Positions 15,658 through 25,219 are shown, counted from the first letter of the stretch. The stretch is DNA of 64,000 nucleotides from Clostridia bacterium (GCA_017938205.1 JAGBCA010000065.1:1-64000); one strand, 5' to 3'. Notes: generated by a model from the letters alone, not told the origin. Numbers and translations are program-made.

Positions 15658-18573
15658 ATGAAAAAACTGCAAAAAATTTTGATGCTGACCGTTTTGGTGG
15701 CCATGCTGGTGGGAATTGCATCCGTTGCAGCCTCCGCCGCGGCAACGATGGCACCGGTCCAGACGTTCGCAAGCTTTGACGGTGAGGCGGCTGCCAGCAG
15801 CTCCAACTGCGTCTGCAACGTTATGTCCAAGGGCGACAATAAGTATTATGAGGATACCTCTACCGCGAGCGGAGGCAACACGAACTTCGGTAGCGGAAAC
15901 AAGGATTTCCTTGGCAAGGGTGACTATATCATCACGGAGTTTGATTTCATGGCCGAGGATTGGACGAAGGTGAAGAGCATCCTCATCGGATGGAACTCCC
16001 GTAACTCCACCGGCGGCGCGCTCAACGATATGCATTTTACCTTCTCCAACGAGGGCGGAAAGCCGAAGATCACGGGCAGCCCTGTGGCGGGATCCGTCGT
16101 TCTTTCGGAGTCCAAGCCCGGCCAGTGGCATCACTTTACGCTCGTGGTGCAGATCGGCGGCACACACGTGAATAAAAACGGAAAGTGCCTCACTGCCGTG
16201 CAGGGTCAGGATGCCGTTGAAGCGTATGCGTATGTTGACGGTGTGTGCTTTGCAAAGAACTTGATTGGAGACGGTAAGGAGTTCTGGTCGAAGGATACCA
16301 CCTACTTCCAGTCTCTGCGTCTGACGCATAGCAGTTACGCCGGCCAGACGATCTGCATGGACAACATTCGTATTGTTCAGTATGAGGGCACCCGTGAGCT
16401 TCGCGATTTCTTTAAGTACAGAGAGAAGAACGGAGAGATTCCCGATCTCAACAGCGTAAGCTATCCCTTCCTTGCCTACGATGCGGAATATGACTATCCT
16501 CTCGGAACGCCGACCTGCAAGGTCGTTGAGATGAACGGTAACGAGACTATGTTTGACCGCTTCGATAAGGCGGTAAAGAAGGCCGCATCGCTCTCCGGAT
16601 CGAAGGTGGTTCTGCTTGCGGATATTGAAGAGGGCGTAGTGAATTATCCCGTCGTTGTGGATCGTGCGGGCTATAATCTGAGTTACAAAATAAGCCCCAG
16701 CCTTCGCGTGGAGGAAAAGGAGATCGTAAACCCGATCACCGGTGCGTTGGCTACGGAGATCTCCTTTATTCAGAAAACCAAGTATGCGTACTATCAGTGG
16801 ATCATAGATCACACGGGTGAGAAAATGGATTCCCGTGGATACACGCCCTTGGCGATCGGCGCTCCCATTGTATATGACGGCGACGAGGTCGGAAAGACCT
16901 ATTATCTTGACGGTACTCTTTATACCTTTACGGGTGTGTGGCTTCTGGACGGTGAGGCGCTTACGGCCGTTCCCGCATACGCCGCAAACTCCTTCTACAC
17001 GCTTTCTCCCGTGATCGAAACGGAAAGCGTTTATGCAATTATCGAAACGCTGGATGGCTCCGTATCGTACGCGCTGAGCGCGGAGGAGGTTTCGAGTGCG
17101 ATCGCATCTGCCGCAAAGGATTCCGTGGTAACTCTCATCAGAGACATTGCCTTGGATGCACCCGTTGCGATCAAGAATAAAATTACCCTGGATCTTGCAG
17201 GAAAGAAGCTGACGGTGAATGGCGCATCCGCTATTGCACTTGAAAGCACCGCTGCAGGCGCCGTGATTACCTCCTCCGAGGCGGGCGCGCAGATCCTCAA
17301 TGCCACGGGCGTGGCGTTTGACGCCGCCTGTGCCTTCACCGTAGACGGTGAAAACATTCTGACCACAGCAGCCGCTCTTCTCAAGGCCGAGACCGCGATC
17401 AGCGGCATCGTGATTGACGGTGGCGTGTTCCTTCTTAGCGGTGATTCCGTTCTTCTCTTTGCAGAGGGCGCATCGCTGAACGCTGCGATCGATGCTACGA
17501 TCGTTGCCTCCAATGCAACCTTGGCAGACCCCGCCGCTTCTTATGCGATCTCGCTTGGCGGCGTGCTCTCCGGCGTAACGATCTCCGATTCTGCGGCTTC
17601 GACCGTAACGCTGAACGAGGGACTTCTTCTGACCTATGCAAGCTCCTTCGGTAAAATGCCCGCAGGCGTTTCTTTGGCAGACAGCACGCTTGTAATTGCC
17701 GCTAAGAAGGCAAGTGATGCAAACGGTGCGGCTACCAATTACGTGGTTGCAGATGCTTCCGAGACCGTTCTGATCATCTGGGCGGAAGGCGTATCCGAGT
17801 ACGTAATGCCCGGTGAGACGCTGACCTACGTTTATTCCGACTACTATGATGCAAAGAAATTCTACGCATTCAACGGCACTTATTTCCTCAAGGTAGAGGA
17901 TGATACCGTTGTCGGCAACGTAGCAAAAGAGGCCTGGGTAGGACTCACCGTGAGTGCTGCACCCTGCTATGATTCCAAAGCCTTCTTCGTTGTCGTTGCT
18001 AAGCCCGACGGTACGTACGAGGCGTATGAAAGTGCGGCAAACCTTGCAAGCCTGATGTCCTCCGGCGAGTATGCAGAGGGCACGGTGTTTGCGATCGGTC
18101 AGAAAAATATGATCCTTGAGAACCTGGTTATTACGAAGGATTACGTTCTGGATCTGAACGGCTATGCCCTGATCGTTTCCGGCACCAATAAGATCGCAGG
18201 CGGCTCTCTTAAGATCTTCTCCTCCGTAGAGGGTGCAAGCTTCTATTCGGACGGCGCGCAGGCGTTTATCGTTACGAACGGTGCTTTGATCCTGGACGGT
18301 GAGAATCTCTCTTACCTTGGCGGAACGCTGGCAAATCTTGATGCGACCTCCTCGCTCAAGATTGCAGGCGGTATCTACGTTCTCATGGACGATGCTGTTT
18401 TCTATAAGAGTGTAAGTGGTGCGACCGTTTCGATTGCAGATATTTCTGCAAACAAGGTCCTCTTCGATGCAGCTGCCGGATATGAGTGGATCACGGTAGA
18501 TGAGAGCGTGATCATCGGCGGCCAGACCTGCCCGATCACCGTAAAGTACGCAGAGGACGAGGAATCGATCTGA
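15658..18573 (+). CDS. Large secreted protein, LamG-like N-terminus with beta-helix-like repeats
   Basis: 971 aa with a clear signal peptide (KKLQKILMLTVLVAMLVGIA, cleavage near ASA-AAT, residues 26-30). Residues about 30-245 resemble a LamG/concanavalin-like jelly roll (PGQWHHFTLVVQ, YVDGV, MDNIRIVQYEG). Two later regions start with a helix and then hydrophobic beta strands (VVTLIRDIALDAPV with ITLDLAGKKLTV near residue 510, and ITKDYVLDLNGYALIV near 830), resembling the coils of a right-handed beta-helix. There is no LPXTG motif, SLH domain or C-terminal helix, so it may be freely secreted or held by an unknown domain. No enzymatic residues recognised. Codon use is like that of highly expressed neighbours. 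Own promoter and terminator. Confidence 0.75.
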   Translation: MKKLQKILMLTVLVAMLVGIASVAASAAATMAPVQTFASFDGEAAASSSNCVCNVMSKGDNKYYEDTSTASGGNTNFGSGNKDFLGKGDYIITEFDFMAEDWTKVKSILIGWNSRNSTGGALNDMHFTFSNEGGKPKITGSPVAGSVVLSESKPGQWHHFTLVVQIGGTHVNKNGKCLTAVQGQDAVEAYAYVDGVCFAKNLIGDGKEFWSKDTTYFQSLRLTHSSYAGQTICMDNIRIVQYEGTRELRDFFKYREKNGEIPDLNSVSYPFLAYDAEYDYPLGTPTCKVVEMNGNETMFDRFDKAVKKAASLSGSKVVLLADIEEGVVNYPVVVDRAGYNLSYKISPSLRVEEKEIVNPITGALATEISFIQKTKYAYYQWIIDHTGEKMDSRGYTPLAIGAPIVYDGDEVGKTYYLDGTLYTFTGVWLLDGEALTAVPAYAANSFYTLSPVIETESVYAIIETLDGSVSYALSAEEVSSAIASAAKDSVVTLIRDIALDAPVAIKNKITLDLAGKKLTVNGASAIALESTAAGAVITSSEAGAQILNATGVAFDAACAFTVDGENILTTAAALLKAETAISGIVIDGGVFLLSGDSVLLFAEGASLNAAIDATIVASNATLADPAASYAISLGGVLSGVTISDSAASTVTLNEGLLLTYASSFGKMPAGVSLADSTLVIAAKKASDANGAATNYVVADASETVLIIWAEGVSEYVMPGETLTYVYSDYYDAKKFYAFNGTYFLKVEDDTVVGNVAKEAWVGLTVSAAPCYDSKAFFVVVAKPDGTYEAYESAANLASLMSSGEYAEGTVFAIGQKNMILENLVITKDYVLDLNGYALIVSGTNKIAGGSLKIFSSVEGASFYSDGAQAFIVTNGALILDGENLSYLGGTLANLDATSSLKIAGGIYVLMDDAVFYKSVSGATVSIADISANKVLFDAAAGYEWITVDESVIIGGQTCPITVKYAEDEESI

Positions 18574-18594
18574 AATTAAGCTTTAAATACGGCG

Positions 18595-18634
18595 GACACC
18601 CGTTATCCATCAGGATAGCGGGTGTTCTTTTTTT
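18595..18634 (+). terminator. Rho-independent terminator of the secreted protein gene
   Basis: A stem of 14 pairs including one G-U (arms 18595-18608 and 18613-18626, loop ATCA), then a run of seven T. Confidence 0.9.
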
Positions 18635-18660
18635 GTTCCCTTCATATTATATAATATAAT
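18633..18660 (+). promoter_or_regulatory. Possible promoter of the epimerase gene
   Basis: TTGTTC (18633-18638), a 16-base spacer and TATAAT (18655-18660). The -35 partly shares the T-run of the preceding terminator. Confidence 0.4.
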
Positions 18661-18680
18661 AAAAAAACGGAGGGGATCCT

Positions 18681-19790
18681 ATGGAAGTAAGAGAAGCCCA
18701 AGAAACGATCGCGGTGGTGATCGGCACGAGACCGGAGGGGATCAAGCTATGCCCGCTCGTTTTGAAAATGCGCGCGTGTGGCCTCAAGTTCAGCATTCTT
18801 TGCTCCGGTCAGCATAGGGAAATGCTCTCCGAGGTGTTTTCCGCCTTCTCGGTGGAACCGGATGTTCTGCTTCCGCAAATGCATTTCGGTGAGGATCTGC
18901 CTGCCTTGCTTTCGCACCTGATCGCCTCGCTCGAAGAGAAGATCAAGAGACTCGCGCCCTCGGCGGTCGTTGTTCAAGGGGATACCGCAACGGCGTATGC
19001 GGCGGCCTTGGTGGCTTTTTTGAGCCACATTCCGATCGTTCACGTGGAGGCGGGGCTTCGATCGGGCGATCCCTTTTCGCCCTTTCCCGAGGAAAGCTTT
19101 CGCAGATCCATTGCCACGATGGCAACGCTTCATATTGCCCCAACGCCCCAGGCCATGCAGCATTTATGGAGCGAGGGCGTGCCAAAGGAGCGTGTATTTC
19201 TACTCGGTAATACCATAGAGGATGCCGTACGTTATCTTTTGCCCAAGCGGCCGCCGAGATCCAAAACAATGCTTCTGACATTGCATCGGCGGGAGCATAG
19301 CGAGGAGAAAATGCAGGGGATTTTCTCGGCCGTTACCGAGCTGATGCGGCGCTTTCCCTCGTATTCGCTTGTATATCCCGTGCATCCGAGTCCGCGCGTG
19401 CGTTCCGTGGCAGAGCAGGCCTTTCGGAATACGCCGGGCGTGCGGCTTGTGCCGCCGCTCGGCCCGAAGGAGTTTTATCCGTTGCTCGCTGCCGCACCGC
19501 TTGTGCTGACGGACTCGGGCGGGATCCAGGAGGAGGCCGCCCTTCTCGGTGTTAAGACCTTGGTCCTGCGTGAGACAACGGAGCGTGAGTATGAGCTTCG
19601 GAATGGGGATATACGGCTCGCGGGAACCGATCCTTCACGCATCGTTGCCATGGCAGAGACACTTTTACTGCGCTCCGAAAAACAAAAAAAGGAGAGCCGA
19701 AAGGGCTCTCCCTGTGAGCGGATCTGTAACGTATTGCTTGCACTTAAAGAATGCGGCTTTGATATGCCACGGCCTTACCGAGGATCTTAA
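18681..19790 (+). CDS. wecB: UDP-N-acetylglucosamine 2-epimerase (non-hydrolysing)
   Basis: A 369-aa GT-B fold enzyme with the family motifs GTRPEGIKLCPLV near residue 17, GQHREML near 47, VVVQGDTATAYAAALVAF near 95, VHVEAGLRSGD near 118, TLHRREH near 198 and LTDSGGIQEEAA near 278 (UDP and substrate binding). It converts UDP-GlcNAc to UDP-ManNAc for teichoic acid, capsule or linkage units. GGAGG precedes the ATG. Its last 47 bases overlap the 3' end of the convergent XRE-S24 gene. The C-terminal tail (EKQKKESRKGSPCE) is encoded by a hairpin plus A-run that acts as that neighbour's terminator, so the terminal residues may be a late extension. Confidence 0.93.
   Translation: MEVREAQETIAVVIGTRPEGIKLCPLVLKMRACGLKFSILCSGQHREMLSEVFSAFSVEPDVLLPQMHFGEDLPALLSHLIASLEEKIKRLAPSAVVVQGDTATAYAAALVAFLSHIPIVHVEAGLRSGDPFSPFPEESFRRSIATMATLHIAPTPQAMQHLWSEGVPKERVFLLGNTIEDAVRYLLPKRPPRSKTMLLTLHRREHSEEKMQGIFSAVTELMRRFPSYSLVYPVHPSPRVRSVAEQAFRNTPGVRLVPPLGPKEFYPLLAAAPLVLTDSGGIQEEAALLGVKTLVLRETTEREYELRNGDIRLAGTDPSRIVAMAETLLLRSEKQKKESRKGSPCERICNVLLALKECGFDMPRPYRGS
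19684..19711 (-). terminator. Terminator of the XRE-S24 gene, inside the epimerase coding region
   Basis: On the minus strand GGAGAGCC (19711-19704), a 5-base loop, GGCTCTCC (19698-19691) and seven T (19690-19684). It lies 32 bases past the repressor stop but within the epimerase C-terminal codons. Confidence 0.85.
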
Positions 19791-20352
19791 CGCTGTTCAG
19801 CTCCTCACCGATATAAACGAGCGGTTCGTATTTCGGATTTTCGGGGGAGAGCACCAGCTTGTGCTTATCGGGGTAAAAATATACGCGCTTGAGCGTTGCC
19901 TCGTCACCGATCACAACGGCGGCGATCTCACCGTTTTCCACGGTGTCCTGCGCGCGGATAAAAACGATATCCCCGTCGAAGATGCGTGCGCCGATCATAG
20001 AGTCACCGCTGGCAGAAAGGCAAAAATCCGCATCGATATCCCCACCGGGCGCACAAAAGCCGCCGTATTCGCTCGTGGCGTAGATCGGCGTGCCGCAGGC
20101 AATGCGTCCGAGAAGCGGCAGCCTCTTTGGTTTTATGATGGGCATATCCGCCTCTTCTCCCCATCCCATCAGTGCCGCAGGCGTGGTGGAGAGCGCCGTT
20201 GCCAGAGCCTCTACCTTCTCGGGCGGGATATTGGATATCGTTCCGTTCTCATATCTGTGAATGGTTTGCTTGCTTGTGCCGATCTTTTCGGCAAGCTCCT
20301 CAAGCGTCAGCCGCATAGCCTTGCGCCGTTTCTTTAATTCGTGGGAAATCAT
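19744..20352 (-). CDS. XRE-type repressor with S24 (LexA/CI-like) self-cleavage domain
   Basis: 202 aa. An N-terminal helix-turn-helix (MRLTLEELAEKIGTSKQTIH then RYENG) is joined to an S24 peptidase domain. The predicted cleavage site is Cys-Gly in GRIACGTPIYA near residue 95, the nucleophile Ser lies in SASGDSMIGARIFDGD, and the general-base Lys in EATLKRVYF. This is the arrangement of phage CI and LexA-like regulators that self-cleave when RecA is activated. The start at 20352 has GAGGAG 8 bases upstream. It is divergent from the small-gene cassette at 20601, which it may control, as a palindrome overlaps that promoter. It could be a stress regulator or a relic of a mobile element; no phage genes are nearby. 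Confidence 0.88.
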   Translation of the reverse strand: MISHELKKRRKAMRLTLEELAEKIGTSKQTIHRYENGTISNIPPEKVEALATALSTTPAALMGWGEEADMPIIKPKRLPLLGRIACGTPIYATSEYGGFCAPGGDIDADFCLSASGDSMIGARIFDGDIVFIRAQDTVENGEIAAVVIGDEATLKRVYFYPDKHKLVLSPENPKYEPLVYIGEELNSVKILGKAVAYQSRIL

Positions 20353-20443
20353 GCTGTCAACTCCTCTCATTTCTAACATAGATAAATGGATCGTTTTTTA
20401 TGACCAAATGCAGAAAAAAAGCCTTTTTGTCGCTTTTTCTTAT

Positions 20444-20472
20444 ATTATAGCATAAAGTCACGCGTTATGCAA
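20444..20472 (-). promoter_or_regulatory. Promoter of the XRE-S24 repressor gene
   Basis: Minus strand TTGCAT (20472-20467), 17-base spacer, TATAAT (20449-20444). Confidence 0.8.
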
Positions 20473-20506
20473 TAGTTTTCGAAAAAAACAAAAAATATTC
20501 CAAAAA

Positions 20507-20521
20507 TCACTTGACAAGTGA
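20507..20521. promoter_or_regulatory. Candidate operator palindrome over the -35 of the divergent cassette
   Basis: TCACTTG-A-CAAGTGA is a perfect 7-bp inverted repeat that contains the TTGACA -35 box, so a bound repressor would block the promoter directly. Further AAGTGAC and AGTCACGC copies lie nearby (about 20456, 20541 and 20580). Confidence 0.6.
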
Positions 20522-20540
20522 CATATTTCTGTGGTATCAT
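20511..20540 (+). promoter_or_regulatory. Promoter of the 20601 small-gene cassette
   Basis: TTGACA (20511-20516), 18-base spacer, TATCAT (20535-20540); the -35 is embedded in a palindrome. Confidence 0.75.
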
Positions 20541-20600
20541 AGTCACGCAACAGGTTACCGTTTTGCCAATTTCCACAAATAAGTGACGAAAGGAGAGGAT

Positions 20601-20897
20601 ATGGTGGCAAAGGAATGGACCGAAGGCATAGACGAAAGCTTCGCCACTTCGCTTTTTTCTCTTCAGGGAGAAATTCACGCCTTAGCTGCTCGCGGCCGCG
20701 TGGTCAATGCGCGGCTGAACGTTCGGGAGATCATTGCTCCCATGTTGTTTTTAGGAGTTTCGCCGCAATCGGCGGAAACGCTTTTTTCCATGATGCGCTC
20801 GGTATCCGCCGCAAGACATAGCTTGGATCAGCTTTTGAAAAAGCTGTCTCTTCTGGCAGAAGAGCTTTCTCTGACGGTGGAGGGAGGTGTGGCCTGA
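20601..20897 (+). CDS. Small uncharacterised helical protein, first gene of the repressor-linked cassette
   Basis: 98 aa, not recognised. It is predicted to be mostly alpha-helical: an acidic start (KEWTEGIDESFATSLFSLQG), a middle segment with LNVREIIAPMLFLGVSP, and an amphipathic C-terminal helix rich in Leu (LDQLLKKLSLLAEELSLTV). No Cys pairs, signal peptide or membrane helix. AAGGAGAGG precedes ATG 20601; an upstream in-frame GTG has no ribosome site. Its stop overlaps the next start (TGATG), so the two are translationally coupled. Because it is transcribed divergently from an S24-type repressor whose likely operator covers its promoter, it may be induced by DNA damage or another signal that triggers self-cleavage; that is inference. 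Confidence 0.7.
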   Translation: MVAKEWTEGIDESFATSLFSLQGEIHALAARGRVVNARLNVREIIAPMLFLGVSPQSAETLFSMMRSVSAARHSLDQLLKKLSLLAEELSLTVEGGVA

Positions 20898-21286
20898 TGG
20901 AAGGTATACATAAAAAGGAAGACTCCGTGCGTGTGCAGGAGGGGGTCCCGGAGAGTGCCGAGGCGCTTGCTGCGGCTCTTTGCGCCGATTATTTCCGCAG
21001 AGAGCGTGCGATTGAGGAGGGAACGGAGCCCTTGCGCGTACGGATGGAGTATGAGTATCTGAATCGCAGAATTTATACGGCGGCGCGAGAGATCTGCGAA
21101 AAGGAAGAGGATGCGCTTGGCTTTATTGAAGAGATCGGCGCAAAGCGCGGATATGCAAAAAGCCGCTTCACCGTCAGCGAAAAGACATATAAGGTGAAAA
21201 AGAGAGAGGTCAAGCTGAATATTCTCCGCCGCCTTTATCTTTTGGATGAGGCGCGCCTTGAAAAGCGAAAGGAGGAAAAGCCGTGA
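20897..21286 (+). CDS. Small uncharacterised charged helical protein, second gene of the cassette
   Basis: 129 aa, not recognised. It is Glu/Arg/Lys-rich and probably helical throughout (ADYFRRERAIEEGTEPLRVR, then EYEYLNRRIYTAAREICEKE), with a basic middle (KTYKVKKREVKLNILRRLYL) that could bind nucleic acid. No signal peptide or membrane segment. It starts inside the stop of the previous gene and ends in a TGATG overlap with a possible 55-codon ORF. The tight coupling suggests that the two proteins work together. Its function cannot be assigned from sequence. Confidence 0.7.
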   Translation: MEGIHKKEDSVRVQEGVPESAEALAAALCADYFRRERAIEEGTEPLRVRMEYEYLNRRIYTAAREICEKEEDALGFIEEIGAKRGYAKSRFTVSEKTYKVKKREVKLNILRRLYLLDEARLEKRKEEKP

Positions 21287-21453
21287 TGGGGGAAGCGGCT
21301 TTGACGCCTTGTGTTTTCAAGCTCTCTGCGAAGGATGAAAAAATAAAAAAAGCCCTCTCGATTTTGACATTTTTTTCGTTTGCTGTTTGCTATAATAAGA
21401 GCATCAGCGCCGCACAAAGCAAAGCGGCACAAAATAAAGGATGTGTGCTATGA
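21286..21453 (+). CDS. Possible small ORF (55 aa) bridging the cassette to spoIIAA
   Basis: ATG 21286 overlaps the preceding stop and has AGGAGG 10 bases upstream. The frame runs 55 codons and ends in an ATGA overlap with the spoIIAA start. The product has a basic N-terminus and one hydrophobic stretch (ALSILTFFSFAVCY) followed by a polar, Ala/Ser/Gln-rich tail. The spoIIA promoter lies inside it, so the frame could be fortuitous. The exact junctions at both ends are the main argument for it being real. Confidence 0.35.
   Translation: MGEAALTPCVFKLSAKDEKIKKALSILTFFSFAVCYNKSISAAQSKAAQNKGCVL
21388..21396 (+). promoter_or_regulatory. Extended -10 promoter ahead of spoIIAA
   Basis: TGC-TATAAT (21388-21396), an extended -10 element. 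A TTGACA at 21364-21369 is 21 bases away, too far for a standard spacer. No sigma-H type site was recognised. Confidence 0.55.
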
Positions 21454-21800
21454 ACGAAAATCTCACTCTGTCCTTTGCGGCAGATATATTGCACGCCTCG
21501 CTTCTTTGCGAGGTGGATCATCATAAGGCAAAGCCCTTGCGCGAGGCGATAGACCGCGCCGTATTCACCCATCGACCCAAGGTTTTGGAGTTGGATTTTT
21601 CTGCGGTTCGATTTATGGATAGTTCTGCGATCGCATTGATTCTCGGTCGCTCTGCGCTTGGAGAGGATCTGGGCTTTGCCGTGGTGCTCTCCGGGCTGAC
21701 GCCAACGGCGCAAAAGCTTCTGCGCTTATCGGGCGTGGAGGGACGAAAAAATATTACCGTGCGCCATGCGCCCGGCAACTGCAATCCATGTGCAAAGTGA
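21450..21800 (+). CDS. spoIIAA: Anti-sigma F factor antagonist SpoIIAA
   Basis: 116-aa STAS-domain protein with the diagnostic FMDSSAIALILGR segment; the Ser after Asp-Ser is the site phosphorylated by SpoIIAB in Bacillus. Unphosphorylated SpoIIAA releases sigma F from SpoIIAB in the forespore. In Bacillus the corresponding residues read DSSG; here Ala replaces Gly, a minor change. The start at 21450 was chosen because AAAGGA lies about 10 bases upstream; an ATG three codons earlier overlaps the ribosome site. It is first in a spoIIAA-spoIIAB-sigF operon, so the organism descends from, or is, an endospore former. The C-terminus (APGNCNPCAK) is short and Cys-containing. Confidence 0.92.
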   Translation: MNENLTLSFAADILHASLLCEVDHHKAKPLREAIDRAVFTHRPKVLELDFSAVRFMDSSAIALILGRSALGEDLGFAVVLSGLTPTAQKLLRLSGVEGRKNITVRHAPGNCNPCAK

Positions 21801-21810
21801 GGATGAGAAA

Positions 21811-22245
21811 ATGAAAAGGATCGAAAATGAAATGAAGCTGCGTCTCCCTGCAAAAAGCGAGAATGAGGGCGCGGCAAGAAGCGCTGTCAGCGCATTCGTA
21901 GCAATCCTGAACCCCACGGTGGAGGAGCTGGGGGATATCCGCCTCGCCGTCAGCGAGGCGGTCACAAACGCCATCGTTCACGCCTATGGGGGCGACGGCG
22001 AGGGGCTCATATACATATCGGTTCGCCTGTACAGTGACCGCGAGATCACAGTTGAAATTTCGGACAAGGGCTGTGGGATCGAGGACGTAGAGAGGGCTAA
22101 GGAGCCCTTTTATACAACCGGTAGCGGCGAAGAACGATGCGGTATGGGCTTTCTCGTGATGCAGACCTTCACGGACGCTTTGTCGGTGAAATCCAAGGTG
22201 GGGCGCGGCACCACCGTGCTCATGAGGAAAAAATTACACCCTTAA
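21811..22245 (+). CDS. spoIIAB: Anti-sigma F factor SpoIIAB (serine kinase)
   Basis: 144-aa GHKL-type ATPase/kinase. The N box is in LAVSEAVTNAIVHAYGG, the G1 box in ISDKGCGIEDV and the G2-type loop in GEERCGMGFLVMQTF. SpoIIAB binds and inhibits sigma F and phosphorylates SpoIIAA. Start 21811 has GAGGATGAG just upstream and lies 10 bases after the spoIIAA stop; an earlier in-frame ATG inside spoIIAA lacks a good site. It precedes sigF by 14 bases. Length and motif order are standard for the family, so the call is firm. Confidence 0.94.
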   Translation: MKRIENEMKLRLPAKSENEGAARSAVSAFVAILNPTVEELGDIRLAVSEAVTNAIVHAYGGDGEGLIYISVRLYSDREITVEISDKGCGIEDVERAKEPFYTTGSGEERCGMGFLVMQTFTDALSVKSKVGRGTTVLMRKKLHP

Positions 22246-22259
22246 CCGTGGGGCAAGCC

Positions 22260-22997
22260 ATGAGCGAAAAAATACAGAAGGGCAGTGGTGCCTATGATAA
22301 AAACCTCTCGCTTTTGCGCGCGTATCGCGCAGGCGATGCATCGGCAGGAGAGGCGCTCGTGCTTCTCAATCGCCCGCTGATCTATAGCATCGTCAGCCGC
22401 TTTTCCGGGCGGCATGGGGATAGCGAGGAGCTCTTCGAGGTCGGAAGCATCGGCCTTGTAAAAGCGATCAATACCTTTGATTTTTCGAGAGAGTGCGCCT
22501 TTTCCACTTATGCCGTACCGCTGATCATGGGGGAGATCCGCCGTTTTTTGCGGGATGATGGACCGCTTAAGGTCTCGAGAGAGGAAAAAAGGCTGTGCGC
22601 ACTTCTGAGCGCGCGCAGAGATTCCATGCTCGCCGCAGGGCTTCGCCCAACGGTGGAGGATCTGGCAGAGGCCGTGGGCGTTTCGGTGTCCGATGCGGCG
22701 GTCGCACTTTCTTCGGGAAGTACCGTGCGCTCGCTCTCCGAGCCGATCGGCTCGGACGAGGAGCTTTCTCTGGAAAGCACCGTGTATGACGAGGATGCCG
22801 AATCTCGCTTTTTCGATAAGCTCTCTCTGCACATGGCAATGGAGCAATTGGATGAGGATCAGAGACGGCTGATCCTGCTCCGCTATTTTCGCGATTATTC
22901 TCAGCAACGCACCGCAGAGATCCTCGGTATCACACAGGTTAAGGTTTCACGAGAGGAAAAAAAGATCCTTGAAAAGCTTCGCGCCGTCTTGGTTTAA
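22260..22997 (+). CDS. sigF: RNA polymerase sigma-F (forespore sporulation sigma factor)
   Basis: 245-aa sigma-70 family factor. Region 2 is clear (ELFEVGSIGLVKAINTFDF, FSTYAVPLIMGEIRRFLRDD), region 3 follows (LRPTVEDLAEAVGVSVSDA), and region 4.2 is the helix-turn-helix RTAEILGITQVKVSREEKKI. Position third in a spoIIA operon identifies it as sigma F rather than the similar sigma G, which normally lies beside spoIIG. It directs early forespore genes and is held inactive by SpoIIAB. ATG 22260 is preceded only by a modest GGGGC site, so translation may depend on spoIIAB. An earlier in-frame ATG overlapping spoIIAB was rejected. Confidence 0.93.
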   Translation: MSEKIQKGSGAYDKNLSLLRAYRAGDASAGEALVLLNRPLIYSIVSRFSGRHGDSEELFEVGSIGLVKAINTFDFSRECAFSTYAVPLIMGEIRRFLRDDGPLKVSREEKRLCALLSARRDSMLAAGLRPTVEDLAEAVGVSVSDAAVALSSGSTVRSLSEPIGSDEELSLESTVYDEDAESRFFDKLSLHMAMEQLDEDQRRLILLRYFRDYSQQRTAEILGITQVKVSREEKKILEKLRAVLV

Positions 22998-23057
22998 GGA
23001 AAAGAATGGCGAGAGCGCCGATAAATGTTAATAATGTGTGAAACTCTCAAAAAACTA

Positions 23058-23086
23058 TTGATTTTTTTGACCCTTTAGTATAGAAT
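23058..23086 (+). promoter_or_regulatory. Promoter of groESL
   Basis: TTGATT (23058-23063), 17-base spacer, TAGAAT (23081-23086), directly upstream of the CIRCE operator. Confidence 0.8.
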
Positions 23087-23100
23087 ATAGAATGTAAGGC

Positions 23101-23127
23101 TTAGCACTCTTCGCTTTTGAGTGCTAA
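23101..23127. promoter_or_regulatory. CIRCE operator (HrcA binding site)
   Basis: TTAGCACTC (23101-23109), 9-base spacer, GAGTGCTAA (23119-23127): exact CIRCE consensus. It lies 14 bases after the -10 and 25 bases before groES, so groESL should be repressed by HrcA and induced by heat. Confidence 0.97.
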
Positions 23128-23152
23128 AAGCAAAAACACAGGAGGAAACAGT

Positions 23153-23440
23153 ATGAAAATCAAGCCTTTATTTGATAAGGTTGTAGTAAAGCGCGTAGAG
23201 GCGCAGGAGACCACCAAGGCAGGCATTCTTCTGCCCGGCTCCGCGCAGGAAAAGCCCCAGATGTCCGAGGTCGTGGCCGTTGGCCCCGGCGGCATGGTGG
23301 ATGGTAAGGAGGTCGTTATGACCCTTTCCGTGGGCGATCGCGTGATCGTTGGTAAATATAGCGGCACCGAGGTCAAGCTGGACGGTGTGGAGTACATGGT
23401 CGTCAGCCAGTCGGATATTCTTGCCGTGATCGAAGAGTAA
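23153..23440 (+). CDS. groES: Co-chaperonin GroES
   Basis: 95-aa Cpn10 with the standard start IKPLFDKVVVKRVEAQETTK, the mobile loop TTKAGILLPGSAQEKP, and the C-terminal EYMVVSQSDILAVIEE. It caps the GroEL ring and closes the folding chamber in the cytosol. ATG 23153 has GGAGG 7 bases upstream. It lies 21 bases before groEL in one operon controlled by CIRCE/HrcA. Confidence 0.98.
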   Translation: MKIKPLFDKVVVKRVEAQETTKAGILLPGSAQEKPQMSEVVAVGPGGMVDGKEVVMTLSVGDRVIVGKYSGTEVKLDGVEYMVVSQSDILAVIEE

Positions 23441-23449
23441 GATTTTTAG

Positions 23450-25093
<1,644 letters not shown>

Positions 25094-25119
25094 GTTTAGA
25101 TATTTTGGCAAAAACAATC

Positions 25120-25165
25120 GTGCGCACCCTCTCGGAGTAGGTTTCTACGCCGCCCGGGTGCGCAC
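25120..25165 (+). terminator. Hairpin after groEL (weak terminator)
   Basis: A perfect 10-bp stem GTGCGCACCC/GGGTGCGCAC with a 26-base loop; the following sequence TTCTGTTTCTG is only moderately T-rich. Confidence 0.6.
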
Positions 25166-25219
25166 TTCTGTTTCTGCTCAAATCCCGCGTTACTCAATCG
25201 CGTTGATTATTGACGAAAT

